A program made the position numbers and the translations under genes. From an uncultured Pelagibacteraceae bacterium (GTDB lineage: Bacteria; Pseudomonadota; Alphaproteobacteria; Pelagibacterales; Pelagibacteraceae): 64,000 bases of DNA. Location: contig CACJLY010000008.1 in assembly GCA_902594335.1 (NCBI GenBank), positions 1 to 64,000 on the forward strand, written 5' to 3'. Position 1 is the first letter of the stretch. Each line of letters opens with the position of its first letter. The notes beneath the pieces were generated by a model. It was not told where the DNA came from. It did no database searches and was given only the letters and a program-made list of their open reading frames with translations. Below, piece after piece: positions 15,417 through 22,853 of this stretch.

Positions 15417-16850
15417 TCAAACATTCTCGTATTTTTTTTGAATAGACATTGCATAAGTATTAAATTCATCTAAGAGCGCTAATTTCTCGTTGTCGTTTTC
15501 ATTGGTATATTTTTCTCTTAAAGTGTCAATTTCATTATATAAAGTAGGTATTGTCCACCATTTCTCTTTTCTTTCACTTAAAATTCTTTTTGCAATCTCT
15601 CTCCTGATAGATTTATAAATTGACTCCGGTAAAACTTCTGGGGCCTCTTGAAATATAATTTTTTTACCAAATCCAACTATTCTATCGTCATCAAATTTAT
15701 CTAATAAATTTAATTTTTCTTTCCATGGTGCTGCATGCCAAGTTGGGAATAGAGCAGTATCTTTGTTTGAAGTAAATTTTGTATAAATACTCTCTTCTGC
15801 ATATATATCTTCTTGGGATTTCGATTGTTCTTTTTCCACTGCTACTTCTCTTAAAGCTGTTAAAATATTTTGAGAAAATTGTTCATTATTTTGAACAAAT
15901 TCTGCTCTTTTTTTAATTACGTTTTTATCAAGTTTGTTATAAGGTTCCACATTCATTCCATACTTCCCATCAATTATAATAGGAGCTTTGTTTGCACGTA
16001 TAGTTCTTAAAAATTTTGGAGATTTTTTCATCTCTGTTTTTAATTCATTTATTGATTTATTTATTAAAGGCTGGATTTCAGTTCTCAAATCTATGGAATA
16101 ATACCATCCTTGGTAAATTGGGTGCACACAATGTTTTGGATGTAGTGGTACAACTAAATGAAGTCTAGATTTACCATAATAATATTCGTTTAGAGTTAAT
16201 ACTTCTCCCTTTTTCATTATAGTTTCTGTATCTGATTTATTTGCAGTTCTTAAAAATGAGTCCCAAGTATGCTCTTGTTTATTTTTAACAATCTTTAAAA
16301 TTTTTGCAGTTAATTCAGCATCAGCAAGTGCTGAGTGAGCATCACTTGCATCAATTCCTTGCATTTGAGCTAAAGATGCTAGTTTAAATATAGGATTATT
16401 TTTTTCATTAATTTCTGTTTCTAGGATTGTAGGATCAATTGCATAAGCAGCTCTTGCAATATTTATACCATCATGTCTTTTATTGGGTGCTGCATTAGTA
16501 ATATAAGGATATCTAATATTTTTAAAAAACTCTTTCCTTATCATCTCTTCATCAAAATTAAGGCTACTCCAACCTAAAAATATTGCAGGACTCCATTTTT
16601 TAAAAATTTTTTCAACTTCCCCCAACATTTGATAATGACTTAGGTTTGTTTGAGTAAGTTGTTTTATCGATGTCTTGTTGACTATTAAGGCCATAGCTTG
16701 AAATATTTCCCCTTCAGGCAGACTGCATCTTAAATTAAATCGGTCTTTCTCTTTGAAGTCTTCATCTACTAAAATTCCTCCGATTTCTATTATGCTACCG
16801 AAATCAGTACTCGCACTTGATGATTCTATATCCCAAATTGCTAAATTCAT
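15417..16850 (-). CDS. sbcB: Exodeoxyribonuclease I
   Basis: ExoI is a processive 3'-5' single-strand DNA exonuclease acting in mismatch repair and recombination. The DEDDh exonuclease domain is visible: 'LAIWDIESSS' (Asp/Glu pair near residues 6-8), 'GWSSLNFDEEMIRKEFF', and 'DAHSALADAELTAKI' (His/Asp). The middle part ('NEYYYGKSRLHLVVPL...HPIYQGWYYSIDL', abridged) is the ExoI SH3-like region, and the helical C-terminal domain ends near 'LALLDEFNTYAMSIQKKY'. The length of 477 aa matches E. coli SbcB (475). It occupies the slot upstream of trxA where addAB usually lies. It is common in gammaproteobacteria and less so in alphaproteobacteria. Confidence 0.9.
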   Translation of the reverse strand: MNLAIWDIESSSASTDFGSIIEIGGILVDEDFKEKDRFNLRCSLPEGEIFQAMALIVNKTSIKQLTQTNLSHYQMLGEVEKIFKKWSPAIFLGWSSLNFDEEMIRKEFFKNIRYPYITNAAPNKRHDGINIARAAYAIDPTILETEINEKNNPIFKLASLAQMQGIDASDAHSALADAELTAKILKIVKNKQEHTWDSFLRTANKSDTETIMKKGEVLTLNEYYYGKSRLHLVVPLHPKHCVHPIYQGWYYSIDLRTEIQPLINKSINELKTEMKKSPKFLRTIRANKAPIIIDGKYGMNVEPYNKLDKNVIKKRAEFVQNNEQFSQNILTALREVAVEKEQSKSQEDIYAEESIYTKFTSNKDTALFPTWHAAPWKEKLNLLDKFDDDRIVGFGKKIIFQEAPEVLPESIYKSIRREIAKRILSERKEKWWTIPTLYNEIDTLREKYTNENDNEKLALLDEFNTYAMSIQKKYENV

Positions 16851-16861
16851 ATTTTTAACCT

Positions 16862-16974
16862 CAAATTAGCTATGTTTTGATGGGCTTTTGGAAAGCTTTT
16901 TAGGACCAAACCGTTGCATCTAAACAAGTAGCTTCTAGTTAGTTTTATCACTTCTATGAAATGGTCTGGTAAAG
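16862..16974. other. Unassigned intergenic stretch with pairing potential
   Basis: This stretch between sbcB and the MGME1-like gene looks less AT-biased than other gaps. Read on the minus strand, CCAGACC near its 5' end can pair with GGTTTGG about 50 bases later (7 pairs, one G-U). No open reading frame or family RNA was recognised. It could be a leader, a small RNA or an attenuator-like element upstream of sbcB. The promoter of sbcB should also lie here. Confidence 0.25.
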
Positions 16975-17661
16975 TCAAGCTATATTATTCATCTCGTAAA
17001 AATTTTTGACCCTGCCTATGAATAAATTTTGATACATCTCTAATTCTGCACCTTCTATTTTAAATTCCTGAAACAAAATATCTTTTGTACAAAGTAAAAT
17101 TATTCCAGCTTTCATCTTTGTTCCATGAACAACGTCATGAGCTAGAGTATATGCTCCAAGTTGTAAAAAATAATCTTGAATATAATCTGTTTTTTTTGGT
17201 TTATTGCTTTGTTTAAAATCGATTACAACGTCATTTCCCTGATATACACCAATTAAGTCAGCTGTACCTGCATATTGTTCAGGATAATACAACGTTTCTT
17301 CAATTCCATAAATTTCATCTAATTTATTATCTATACCTTTTTCAATTATTTCTTTTGCCATATTTTTATATTGTTCATTACTTTCAAAAAAACTTTCATT
17401 GATACGTCCTCTTAAGTAATCCTCTATATATGAGTGCATTAATGTACCTCTTGAAGATGCCTCTGTTTTAATTTTATTAGCTTCTTTAAATCCTACCCTT
17501 TCCCTCCAGTTTGCTAAAGAAGCTTTTTCTTCTTCAGATTTAGTAGCACTTAAAATTGTTGTTACGCTTGGAAGTTTTTCTTCTCCTAAAGAGTATTTCC
17601 TATAACCATCCTCAATTGACCTTGTGGACTTTGGATAATTAAATTTATTTTTCCATTTCAT
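16975..17661 (-). CDS. MGME1-like PD-(D/E)XK exonuclease
   Basis: This is a small RecB-type nuclease (228 aa) resembling the mitochondrial genome maintenance exonuclease MGME1 and phage exonucleases. The motif order is 'RGTLMHSYIEDYLRG' (family 'G...H..IE..L'), 'QYAGTADLIG' with the first metal-binding Asp, 'NDVVIDFKQSNKPKKTDYI' giving D-x-K (D-F-K), and 'QLGAYTLAHD' (motif QxxxY). These together form the full RecB-like active site, so it should cut or trim DNA. 'RSIEDGYRKYSLGEEKLPSVTTIL' at the N-terminus is typical of this subgroup. It sits 36 bases downstream of rmuC and precedes sbcB, making a nuclease cluster. The in vivo substrate is not known. Confidence 0.78.
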   Translation of the reverse strand: MKWKNKFNYPKSTRSIEDGYRKYSLGEEKLPSVTTILSATKSEEEKASLANWRERVGFKEANKIKTEASSRGTLMHSYIEDYLRGRINESFFESNEQYKNMAKEIIEKGIDNKLDEIYGIEETLYYPEQYAGTADLIGVYQGNDVVIDFKQSNKPKKTDYIQDYFLQLGAYTLAHDVVHGTKMKAGIILLCTKDILFQEFKIEGAELEMYQNLFIGRVKNFYEMNNIA

Positions 17662-17697
17662 GTATTTCTTATATGAGAAATTATATTTAAATTAAAT

Positions 17698-18795
17698 TTA
17701 TTTTTTGGCTTGTCTAGGAAGATCTTCAAGTTTTTCTACATTGTCTGTTTTCAGAGCTTTTTCGATATGCTCTGGATCTTTTATGTTTTCCAAAGTTCTC
17801 GTAATAGATCTTGCATCCATTCCAAACTTATTAACAACAGCCATCGCCTCTTCTAGTTTTTTATTCAAGACTATAATATTATCAAAATGTCTTGAAAACC
17901 GTGTGCTAATAGTTTTTAAATGAGTATATATTTCAGTTGCTCCCTTTTGGACTTTGAGCGATTGAAAACCCATGTGCAAAGACTGCAAGTAAGCAGATAA
18001 AGTGTTTGGTCCACAAATTACAATTTTGTGTTTCTTCATTAATTCTTGAGTTAATAACTCTTTTGTGCTTGGATCTTGATACTCAGTCAATTCTTTATAT
18101 AAACTCTCAGTTGGTGCATAAACGATAGCAAAATCCGTAGTTTTTGGAGGGACTATGTATTTTTCATTTACACTTTTAGCTTTAGCTTTGAAGGCTGATG
18201 CTAATTTTGCTCTTGCATCTGCAACAGCTCGTTTATCATCTGAGTCATAACCATCTGTAATTGCTTTAAATTTTTCAACTGGGAAATGGGAGTCAACTGG
18301 AACCACGACATCACCTTGAAGTTTAATTGCAAATTCAACGTTTTCACTTGTATCCTCTTTCATTTTTACATTAATCATGAATTGAGAGGCTGGTAATAAA
18401 TCTTTAATTAAAGCGTCCAAACTAAATTCAGCAAGTGTTCCATATTTTTTAACACCTGCCAAAATTTTACTTATACCCTCTTGGCTCTGATTCAATAACT
18501 GTACTTGTTGGTTAAAATTTCCAACTTTTTCATCTACTTTAGTTAAAGCCTCTGTCATATCTTTAGTAACACCCGTAGAAAGATTATTAAATGAGGTAGA
18601 CATTGAGCCTAATGAATTATTAATAGTATTATTTAAAGTATCTTTTAAAGAAACGATTTCTGACTTTAAATTAGTTATTTCCTCAGCTTCTTTATTTTCA
18701 GTCTTTTGTTTGTGTTTTGACCTTAAATTTAAATATAAAACCCCTAAAGTTGCTCCAAATAATAAAAGTAAGGTTATTAATAGAATCGTTTCCAT
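17698..18795 (-). CDS. rmuC: DNA recombination protein RmuC
   Basis: RmuC proteins limit inversions at short inverted repeats; they combine a coiled coil with a predicted nuclease-like core. Residues 1-21 form a membrane anchor ('ILLITLLLLFGATLGVLYL'), followed by a coiled coil (about 30-115). The RmuC core carries 'VVPVDSHFPVEKFKAI', 'YIVPPKTTDFAIVYAPTESLY' (abridged), 'VICGPNTLSAYLQSLHMGFQ' and 'TRFSRHFDNIIVLNKKLEEA'. At 365 aa it is a short family member (E. coli RmuC is 475). It lies between hisG and the MGME1-like gene on the same strand, 22 bases after hisG. Confidence 0.9.
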   Translation of the reverse strand: METILLITLLLLFGATLGVLYLNLRSKHKQKTENKEAEEITNLKSEIVSLKDTLNNTINNSLGSMSTSFNNLSTGVTKDMTEALTKVDEKVGNFNQQVQLLNQSQEGISKILAGVKKYGTLAEFSLDALIKDLLPASQFMINVKMKEDTSENVEFAIKLQGDVVVPVDSHFPVEKFKAITDGYDSDDKRAVADARAKLASAFKAKAKSVNEKYIVPPKTTDFAIVYAPTESLYKELTEYQDPSTKELLTQELMKKHKIVICGPNTLSAYLQSLHMGFQSLKVQKGATEIYTHLKTISTRFSRHFDNIIVLNKKLEEAMAVVNKFGMDARSITRTLENIKDPEHIEKALKTDNVEKLEDLPRQAKK

Positions 18796-18817
18796 AGATT
18801 TAAGATAATAGTGAGAG

Positions 18818-19495
18818 TTAAGAGCTAAGCAAGTTTAAAATTTTCTTCAAACCTTTTTTGTTACTCAATTTTTTATTAAACATTAAAATTGCAGTACTTA
18901 TAAGAATAATTCCATCTTTTAAGACTCTTAAATTATTTGCACGTAAAGTTTCACCTGTACTAGTTATATCTGATAAAATTTCTGATGAACCAGTGAATGG
19001 ATATACTTCAGTTGCTCCAAGAGAAGGAATTAATTTAAATTGAGTTACGCCTTTTGAAAATAAAAACTCTCTAGTTAGATTTGGATATTTTGTTGCAACT
19101 CTCATCCTACTTTTCTTTTTATCTTTAAAATCAAATGAAATTTCCTCTAAATCAGCTAGTGTCTGAATATCGATCCACTCGTCTGGCACAGCTAATACTA
19201 AAGTTGCATGTCCATATTCTAGTTTTTTAGCAATAGTGACTTTATTTTGTATATTTAATTCACTCTCTTTTAATAAATCATATCCTGAAAAACCAATATC
19301 TAGAGATCCATCACCCAATCTTTCTATAATTTCCCTCGCATGTAGATAAATAATTTTAATATTTTTATTTCCTTTAATATATCCAAAGAGATCTCTATCA
19401 CCTCTTTCTGATAGAATTTTGAGCTTTTTACTTTTAAATATATTTAAGGTATCCTTTCTTAACCGACCCTTACTTGGAATACCAATTTTAATCAT
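18818..19495 (-). CDS. hisG: ATP phosphoribosyltransferase catalytic subunit, short form
   Basis: HisG performs the first, committed step of histidine synthesis, joining ATP and PRPP. At 225 aa it is the short form (HisGS) that lacks the regulatory domain and needs HisZ. Motifs: 'IKIGIPSKGRLRKD' at the N-terminus, 'LGDGSLDIGFSGYDLL', 'RVATKYPNLTREF', and the PRPP loop region 'SLGATEVYPFTGSSEILSDI' (abridged). It overlaps hisZ by 8 bases, supporting stoichiometric co-expression in the hetero-octamer. Feedback by histidine is expected through HisZ. Confidence 0.94.
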   Translation of the reverse strand: MIKIGIPSKGRLRKDTLNIFKSKKLKILSERGDRDLFGYIKGNKNIKIIYLHAREIIERLGDGSLDIGFSGYDLLKESELNIQNKVTIAKKLEYGHATLVLAVPDEWIDIQTLADLEEISFDFKDKKKSRMRVATKYPNLTREFLFSKGVTQFKLIPSLGATEVYPFTGSSEILSDITSTGETLRANNLRVLKDGIILISTAILMFNKKLSNKKGLKKILNLLSS

Positions 19496-20537
19496 TTAAA
19501 CTTATTGCACCTCCAACTGCTGGTATTTTTTTTGAAGATCCTAAATCAGAAATAAGATTGTCATAACGACCTCCATTAACCTGAATTTTTCTAGAGTTTG
19601 AATTTATTGTAATTTTAAATACCATCCCAGTGTAGTATTCCAAATGTCTTCCAAAAGAAGATGAAAAATTTACATTTAATTTTGACATCTTATCTTTTGT
19701 GATTGGAAAATAATTTTTTCCAACAGTTAGATTAATTTTATTTTTTTTAAAAAAAGCATTAAGAATGGTTGCTGCATTACTCATTTTGCAATTAATTTTT
19801 AAATATTCCCTTATAATCTTTACTACATTTTGACCTTTTACTTGTCTTCTAGGATCTTTAATTTTGTTATCAAATCTGATGAGTATTTCTCTTAATGAAC
19901 GCCCTGCTATATTTCTGTTTTGATTTTGTTTACATAGTTTAAGATATCTTTTTTTATCCAACTCAACGATAGTTTCATCAACATCTGAATTAGTCTCTAA
20001 ACGTCTTAATAATTCATTAAAATAAGCCTCACGCCAAAAATGTCTTTGTAATCTAAGTTTCCACCTTTTTGGAATATCTAATTTATTTATCAATAAGTGA
20101 AATATTTCTATATTTCCTATTGTTATACTCCCAGACTTATAAATAAATTTACTTAAAACTTTAATACCGGTATTTATTATCTGTTTATCGTCTCTTTTTT
20201 CATCTTTTGATCCTATGATCTCGAAACCTATTTGATCTCTAATAATTTTTTCATTTTTTTTCTGAACTTTTCTGAATGCTTGACCATTATAAAATACTTT
20301 TGAAGATTTCTTTTTTTTTTGATTGAGATATTTGATGCAAGATGCAATGGTTAAATCAGGTCTTAAACAAATTTCTTTTCCATTATGATCCATAAATGAA
20401 AAAATTAAACTTCTAAATGACTCGCCAGATCTCTCAAGAATTAGATTGGTTGGAATTACAGTATCTAGATCTATATAATCAAATCCACTTGATTTTAAAG
20501 ATTTAAGTATATTTTCAGATAAGTTTTTTGACTTCAT
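19488..20537 (-). CDS. hisZ: ATP phosphoribosyltransferase regulatory subunit
   Basis: HisZ is a catalytically inactive paralogue of histidyl-tRNA synthetase that binds histidine and activates short-form HisG. It shows class II synthetase-like blocks ('SGESFRSLIFSFMDHNGKEICLRPDLT' abridged, matching motif 2 of HisRS; 'GRHLEYYTGMVFKI' and 'VNGGRYDNLISDLG' matching HisRS A/B motifs) but no anticodon-binding domain. The length is 349 aa. Its start lies inside the 3' end of hisS (23-base overlap) and its end overlaps hisG, so hisS-hisZ-hisG form one translationally coupled unit. Confidence 0.92.
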   Translation of the reverse strand: MKSKNLSENILKSLKSSGFDYIDLDTVIPTNLILERSGESFRSLIFSFMDHNGKEICLRPDLTIASCIKYLNQKKKKSSKVFYNGQAFRKVQKKNEKIIRDQIGFEIIGSKDEKRDDKQIINTGIKVLSKFIYKSGSITIGNIEIFHLLINKLDIPKRWKLRLQRHFWREAYFNELLRRLETNSDVDETIVELDKKRYLKLCKQNQNRNIAGRSLREILIRFDNKIKDPRRQVKGQNVVKIIREYLKINCKMSNAATILNAFFKKNKINLTVGKNYFPITKDKMSKLNVNFSSSFGRHLEYYTGMVFKITINSNSRKIQVNGGRYDNLISDLGSSKKIPAVGGAISLND

Positions 20538-21909
20538 CGATTAAATCTTTCATGGGAATTGTTTTGTTGTTCTCACCCTTTACACCCTTTAAATTTTTAA
20601 TGGTCACTGTATTATCTTTAAATTCATTTTCTCCACAAATTACTGCAACTGGTAATTGGCGTTTGTTTGCATAAGTAAGCTGCTTTCCAAGATTTTTTTT
20701 GGTATCTAAAAATATTTCTGAATTAATATTGTTTTGTCTTAAAAGATCTAAAATTTCGTAGTAGTTTTTTAAGTATTTTTGATCCATCACACACACTAAA
20801 ACTGGTTTTTGTTCATCTAATTGAATCTGATCTAATTGCATTAATGCAAACAAAAGTCTATCTACACCAAAACTTATACCTGTACCTGGAATATCCACTC
20901 CTTTAAATCTCGATATAAGTTGTGCGTAGGCTCCGCCTGAACAAATACTCCCAATATCTACCTCTTTACCTTTATTATTTGTAACTTTAAAATTTAAATT
21001 AGTTTCAACGATGAAATCAGAATAATAAGCCAAGCCTCTGACAATTGTGAAGTTGGTTTTGACTTGATCTAAGTTTGATACATATCCAAGGACCTCAAAA
21101 AAGTCTTCTAATTCCATGATTCCTTCTTGCGATAGTGAGTTTTTTAAATTTTGTTTCAGTTTATTTAAATCTTTAATTTTTAAATAATCTAATATTTTAG
21201 AAACCTGCTTATCATTTAAGTCTGCACCTTTTGTAATAGCACCACTAGTATCTTTTCTTTCCTTTCTCAAAAGGTCCTCTACACCTTTTATTCCAAATCC
21301 AGGCTTATCAAGTTTATCAATTGCCCTAATAACTTTTAATTGTTTTTCCTCAGATATTTTTAATTCATTTAGTAAGCCTTGAACTATTTTTCTATTACTT
21401 ACATTGATTGTAAACTGATCTTTCTCTAATCCACATTTTAAAAGTGTAGCTGAAATTAAATTACAAAGTTCAGCGTTAGCTTGTGATGAACTAACATTTC
21501 CTACAATATCAAAATCTGCCTGCAAAAATTCTCTATATCTTCCATTGCCAGACTTTTCGTTACGAAATACATTTTGAATAGCATATCTTTTATAAATTGA
21601 TGGTAATTCTTGATTATTTTGAGCAACAAATCTTGCTAGAGGACTAGATAAATCATATCGAAGAGTAATACTTTTATCTGCATCTTTAAATGAAAATACA
21701 TCAGACATAGAATTAGCTTCATCTTCTGCTAGAAAAGATCCTATATTTTCACTTATTTCGAACGATGGTGTTTCAAGTGGTTCAGCACCAAACTTAATAA
21801 AATTATTCTCAATTACTGATAACAGCTTTTTTTTGAGAAGAAGTTTCTTATCCCAACGATCTTCAAATCCTGGGGGCAACCCAGGTATTAATTTATTTTC
21901 TTTATTCAT
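20515..21909 (-). CDS. hisS: Histidyl-tRNA synthetase
   Basis: This class II synthetase charges tRNA-His. Motifs: 'TPSFEISENIG' region, motif 2 'YAIQNVFRNEKSGNGRYREFLQADFDIVG' (abridged), HisA-like 'VRGLAYYSDFIVE', HisB 'SICSGGAYAQLI', and motif 3 'GTGISFGVDRLLFAL'. The C-terminal anticodon-binding domain is present. I start it at the ATG at 21909 (MNKENKLIPGLPPGFEDR), 464 aa; an in-frame ATG at 21957 would place 16 residues inside tRNA-His. The ATG stands 4 bases after the tRNA-His CCA. Its partner tRNA has A73/U72, so this is probably the laterally acquired alphaproteobacterial HisRS type that does not need G-1. Confidence 0.93.
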   Translation of the reverse strand: MNKENKLIPGLPPGFEDRWDKKLLLKKKLLSVIENNFIKFGAEPLETPSFEISENIGSFLAEDEANSMSDVFSFKDADKSITLRYDLSSPLARFVAQNNQELPSIYKRYAIQNVFRNEKSGNGRYREFLQADFDIVGNVSSSQANAELCNLISATLLKCGLEKDQFTINVSNRKIVQGLLNELKISEEKQLKVIRAIDKLDKPGFGIKGVEDLLRKERKDTSGAITKGADLNDKQVSKILDYLKIKDLNKLKQNLKNSLSQEGIMELEDFFEVLGYVSNLDQVKTNFTIVRGLAYYSDFIVETNLNFKVTNNKGKEVDIGSICSGGAYAQLISRFKGVDIPGTGISFGVDRLLFALMQLDQIQLDEQKPVLVCVMDQKYLKNYYEILDLLRQNNINSEIFLDTKKNLGKQLTYANKRQLPVAVICGENEFKDNTVTIKNLKGVKGENNKTIPMKDLIDEVKKLI

Positions 21910-21913
21910 TTTT

Positions 21914-21988
21914 TGGTACCCTGGCTTGGAATTGAACCAAAAACTAAAGTTCCACAAACTTTCGTGATAACCATTTCACCACCAGGGC
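21914..21988 (-). tRNA. tRNA-His (GTG), A73/U72 type, CCA encoded
   Basis: A complete cloverleaf reads on the minus strand. The acceptor is GCCCTGG pairing with CCAGGGT (closing pair G1-U72), the discriminator is A73, and CCA is encoded at 21914-21916. The D stem is GTGA/TCAC, the anticodon stem AAAGT/ACTTT with loop TTGTGGA (anticodon GTG, complement at 21953-21955), and the T loop begins TTCAATT. Most bacterial tRNA-His have G-1 opposite C73; this one has A73 and U72, the form known from a subgroup of alphaproteobacteria including Caulobacter. A G happens to be encoded at -1 (21989) but would face A73. The gene lies directly before hisS on the same strand. Confidence 0.94.
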
Positions 21989-21998
21989 CTGTTGTTGT

Positions 21999-22004
21999 TT
22001 TATA
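21999..22004 (-). promoter_or_regulatory. Candidate -10 element for tRNA-His / hisS operon
   Basis: TATAAA on the minus strand lies 10 bases upstream of the mature tRNA-His 5' end, at the spacing expected for a short tRNA leader. No good -35 box was seen. If real, it drives tRNA-His together with hisS-hisZ-hisG. Confidence 0.35.
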
Positions 22005-22043
22005 CTAATTAGAGTTAAATTTAAATTTTAAAATAGTTAAATA

Positions 22044-22060
22044 GCTAGCTGCAAGCCAGC
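22044..22060 (-). terminator. Small hairpin between cspA and tRNA-His
   Basis: On the minus strand GCTGGC and GCTAGC pair across a five-base loop (TTGCA), with one G-U pair, followed by an AT-rich tract with short U runs. It could end cspA transcription before the his operon. The U tract is interrupted, so the call is weak. Confidence 0.3.
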
Positions 22061-22153
22061 ATGAAAATAATGACTTTTGTGAGATACGAAAATTTTACTT
22101 TTTTTAATCATGTAGGTTAAATAGCATCTTAGACTTAAAATGCAAGTATGTAT

Positions 22154-22198
22154 TGTATAGGAATATTCATAGGGTTTACCTAATTTTATTCCTATACA
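22154..22198. repeat. 12-bp perfect inverted repeat downstream of cspA
   Basis: TGTATAGGAATA at 22154-22165 is matched exactly in reverse complement at 22187-22198. The 21-base loop itself holds a small AGG...CCT pairing. It begins 21 bases after the cspA stop codon on the minus strand. It may protect the cspA mRNA 3' end or work as a terminator, although neither strand has a clean U run after it. A protein-binding site is an alternative. Confidence 0.5.
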
Positions 22199-22219
22199 AA
22201 ATTTTAAATGAAATAAATT

Positions 22220-22432
22220 TTAAGAAGTTTTCTTTAAATTCACTGCGCTTGGACCTTTGTCTCCATCCTGAATTTCAAATTCTACAGCGTCATTCTCATT
22301 CAAAAAACGAAGTCCTGCTTCACGAACTGCGCTTGCATGAACGAAACAATCTTTTTCTCCGTCTTCTCTTTCTATAAATCCGTAGCCCTTCTTACCGTTG
22401 AACCACTTTACTTTTCCTTTTAATGTACTCAT
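22220..22432 (-). CDS. cspA: Cold shock protein, CspA family
   Basis: This is a 70-aa OB-fold RNA chaperone that melts mRNA structure at low temperature. The RNA-binding motifs are textbook: RNP1 '[11 protein letters not shown]' and RNP2 'DCFVHASAV', with '[15 protein letters not shown]' at the start. It is a single cold-shock domain of the usual length. The upstream stretch 22433-22550 is non-coding and can fold a small TAGCT/AGCTA hairpin, consistent with a structured 5' leader, as in many csp genes. It stands alone between tRNA-Phe and the his operon. Confidence 0.95.
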   Translation of the reverse strand: MSTLKGKVKWFNGKKGYGFIEREDGEKDCFVHASAVREAGLRFLNENDAVEFEIQDGDKGPSAVNLKKTS

Positions 22433-22550
22433 ACTTTTCTTTTACTCTTTCTTTATTATATTAAACTTAGCTAAACTTCAGCTAGCGGGATAATTATTAG
22501 ATTTTAAAATTGAATGCAAGCATTTTTGCTCCACGGTTTTATTTCTAAAA

Positions 22551-22626
22551 TGGTGGCTTCGGCGGGACTCGAACCAGCGACACAAGCCTTTTCAGGGCTC
22601 TGCTCTACCAACTGAGCTACGAAGCC
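22551..22626 (-). tRNA. tRNA-Phe (GAA), CCA encoded
   Basis: A canonical 76-base cloverleaf reads on the minus strand. The acceptor is GGCTTCG/CGAAGCC, the D stem GCTC/GAGC with AGTTGGTA loop, the anticodon stem GAGCC/GGCTT with loop CTGAAAA (GAA), and the T loop TTCGAGT. A73 and CCA are encoded. It begins 5 bases after the infA stop codon on the same strand, so it is probably processed from the infA transcript. Confidence 0.97.
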
Positions 22627-22631
22627 ATTAT

Positions 22632-22847
22632 TTAAAACCTAAAAATAATTCTTCCTTTTGTCAAATCATAAGGTGTTACTTCCACTGTTACATTATCACC
22701 TTGAAGAACTCTAATCCTATTCTTCCTTAACTTTCCAGCTGTATGAGCTGTAACAATATGATTATTTTCAAGCTTTACTCGGAACATGGCGTTAGGTAAT
22801 AAATCGATTACTTTACCTTTAAATTCCAATAAATCTTGTTTCGACAA
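22632..22847 (-). CDS. infA: Translation initiation factor IF-1
   Basis: This is a 71-aa OB-fold factor that occupies the A site during initiation. '[24 protein letters not shown]' (abridged), '[21 protein letters not shown]' and the C-terminal '[15 protein letters not shown]' match IF-1 almost throughout, with full length. It lies 6 bases downstream of hisD and 5 bases upstream of tRNA-Phe. The murA-DUF2948-hisD-infA order is alphaproteobacterial. Confidence 0.96.
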   Translation of the reverse strand: MSKQDLLEFKGKVIDLLPNAMFRVKLENNHIVTAHTAGKLRKNRIRVLQGDNVTVEVTPYDLTKGRIIFRF

Positions 22848-22853
22848 ATTTTG

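Noticed and set aside
21910-21957. Longer hisS start adding 16 residues (MWNFSFWFNSKPGYQK)
   Set aside because: Those codons lie inside the tRNA-His gene; the family-like start is the ATG at 21909.
22153-22377. Plus-strand open frame opposite cspA
   Set aside because: It is the antisense shadow of a highly conserved cold-shock gene and has no family resemblance.
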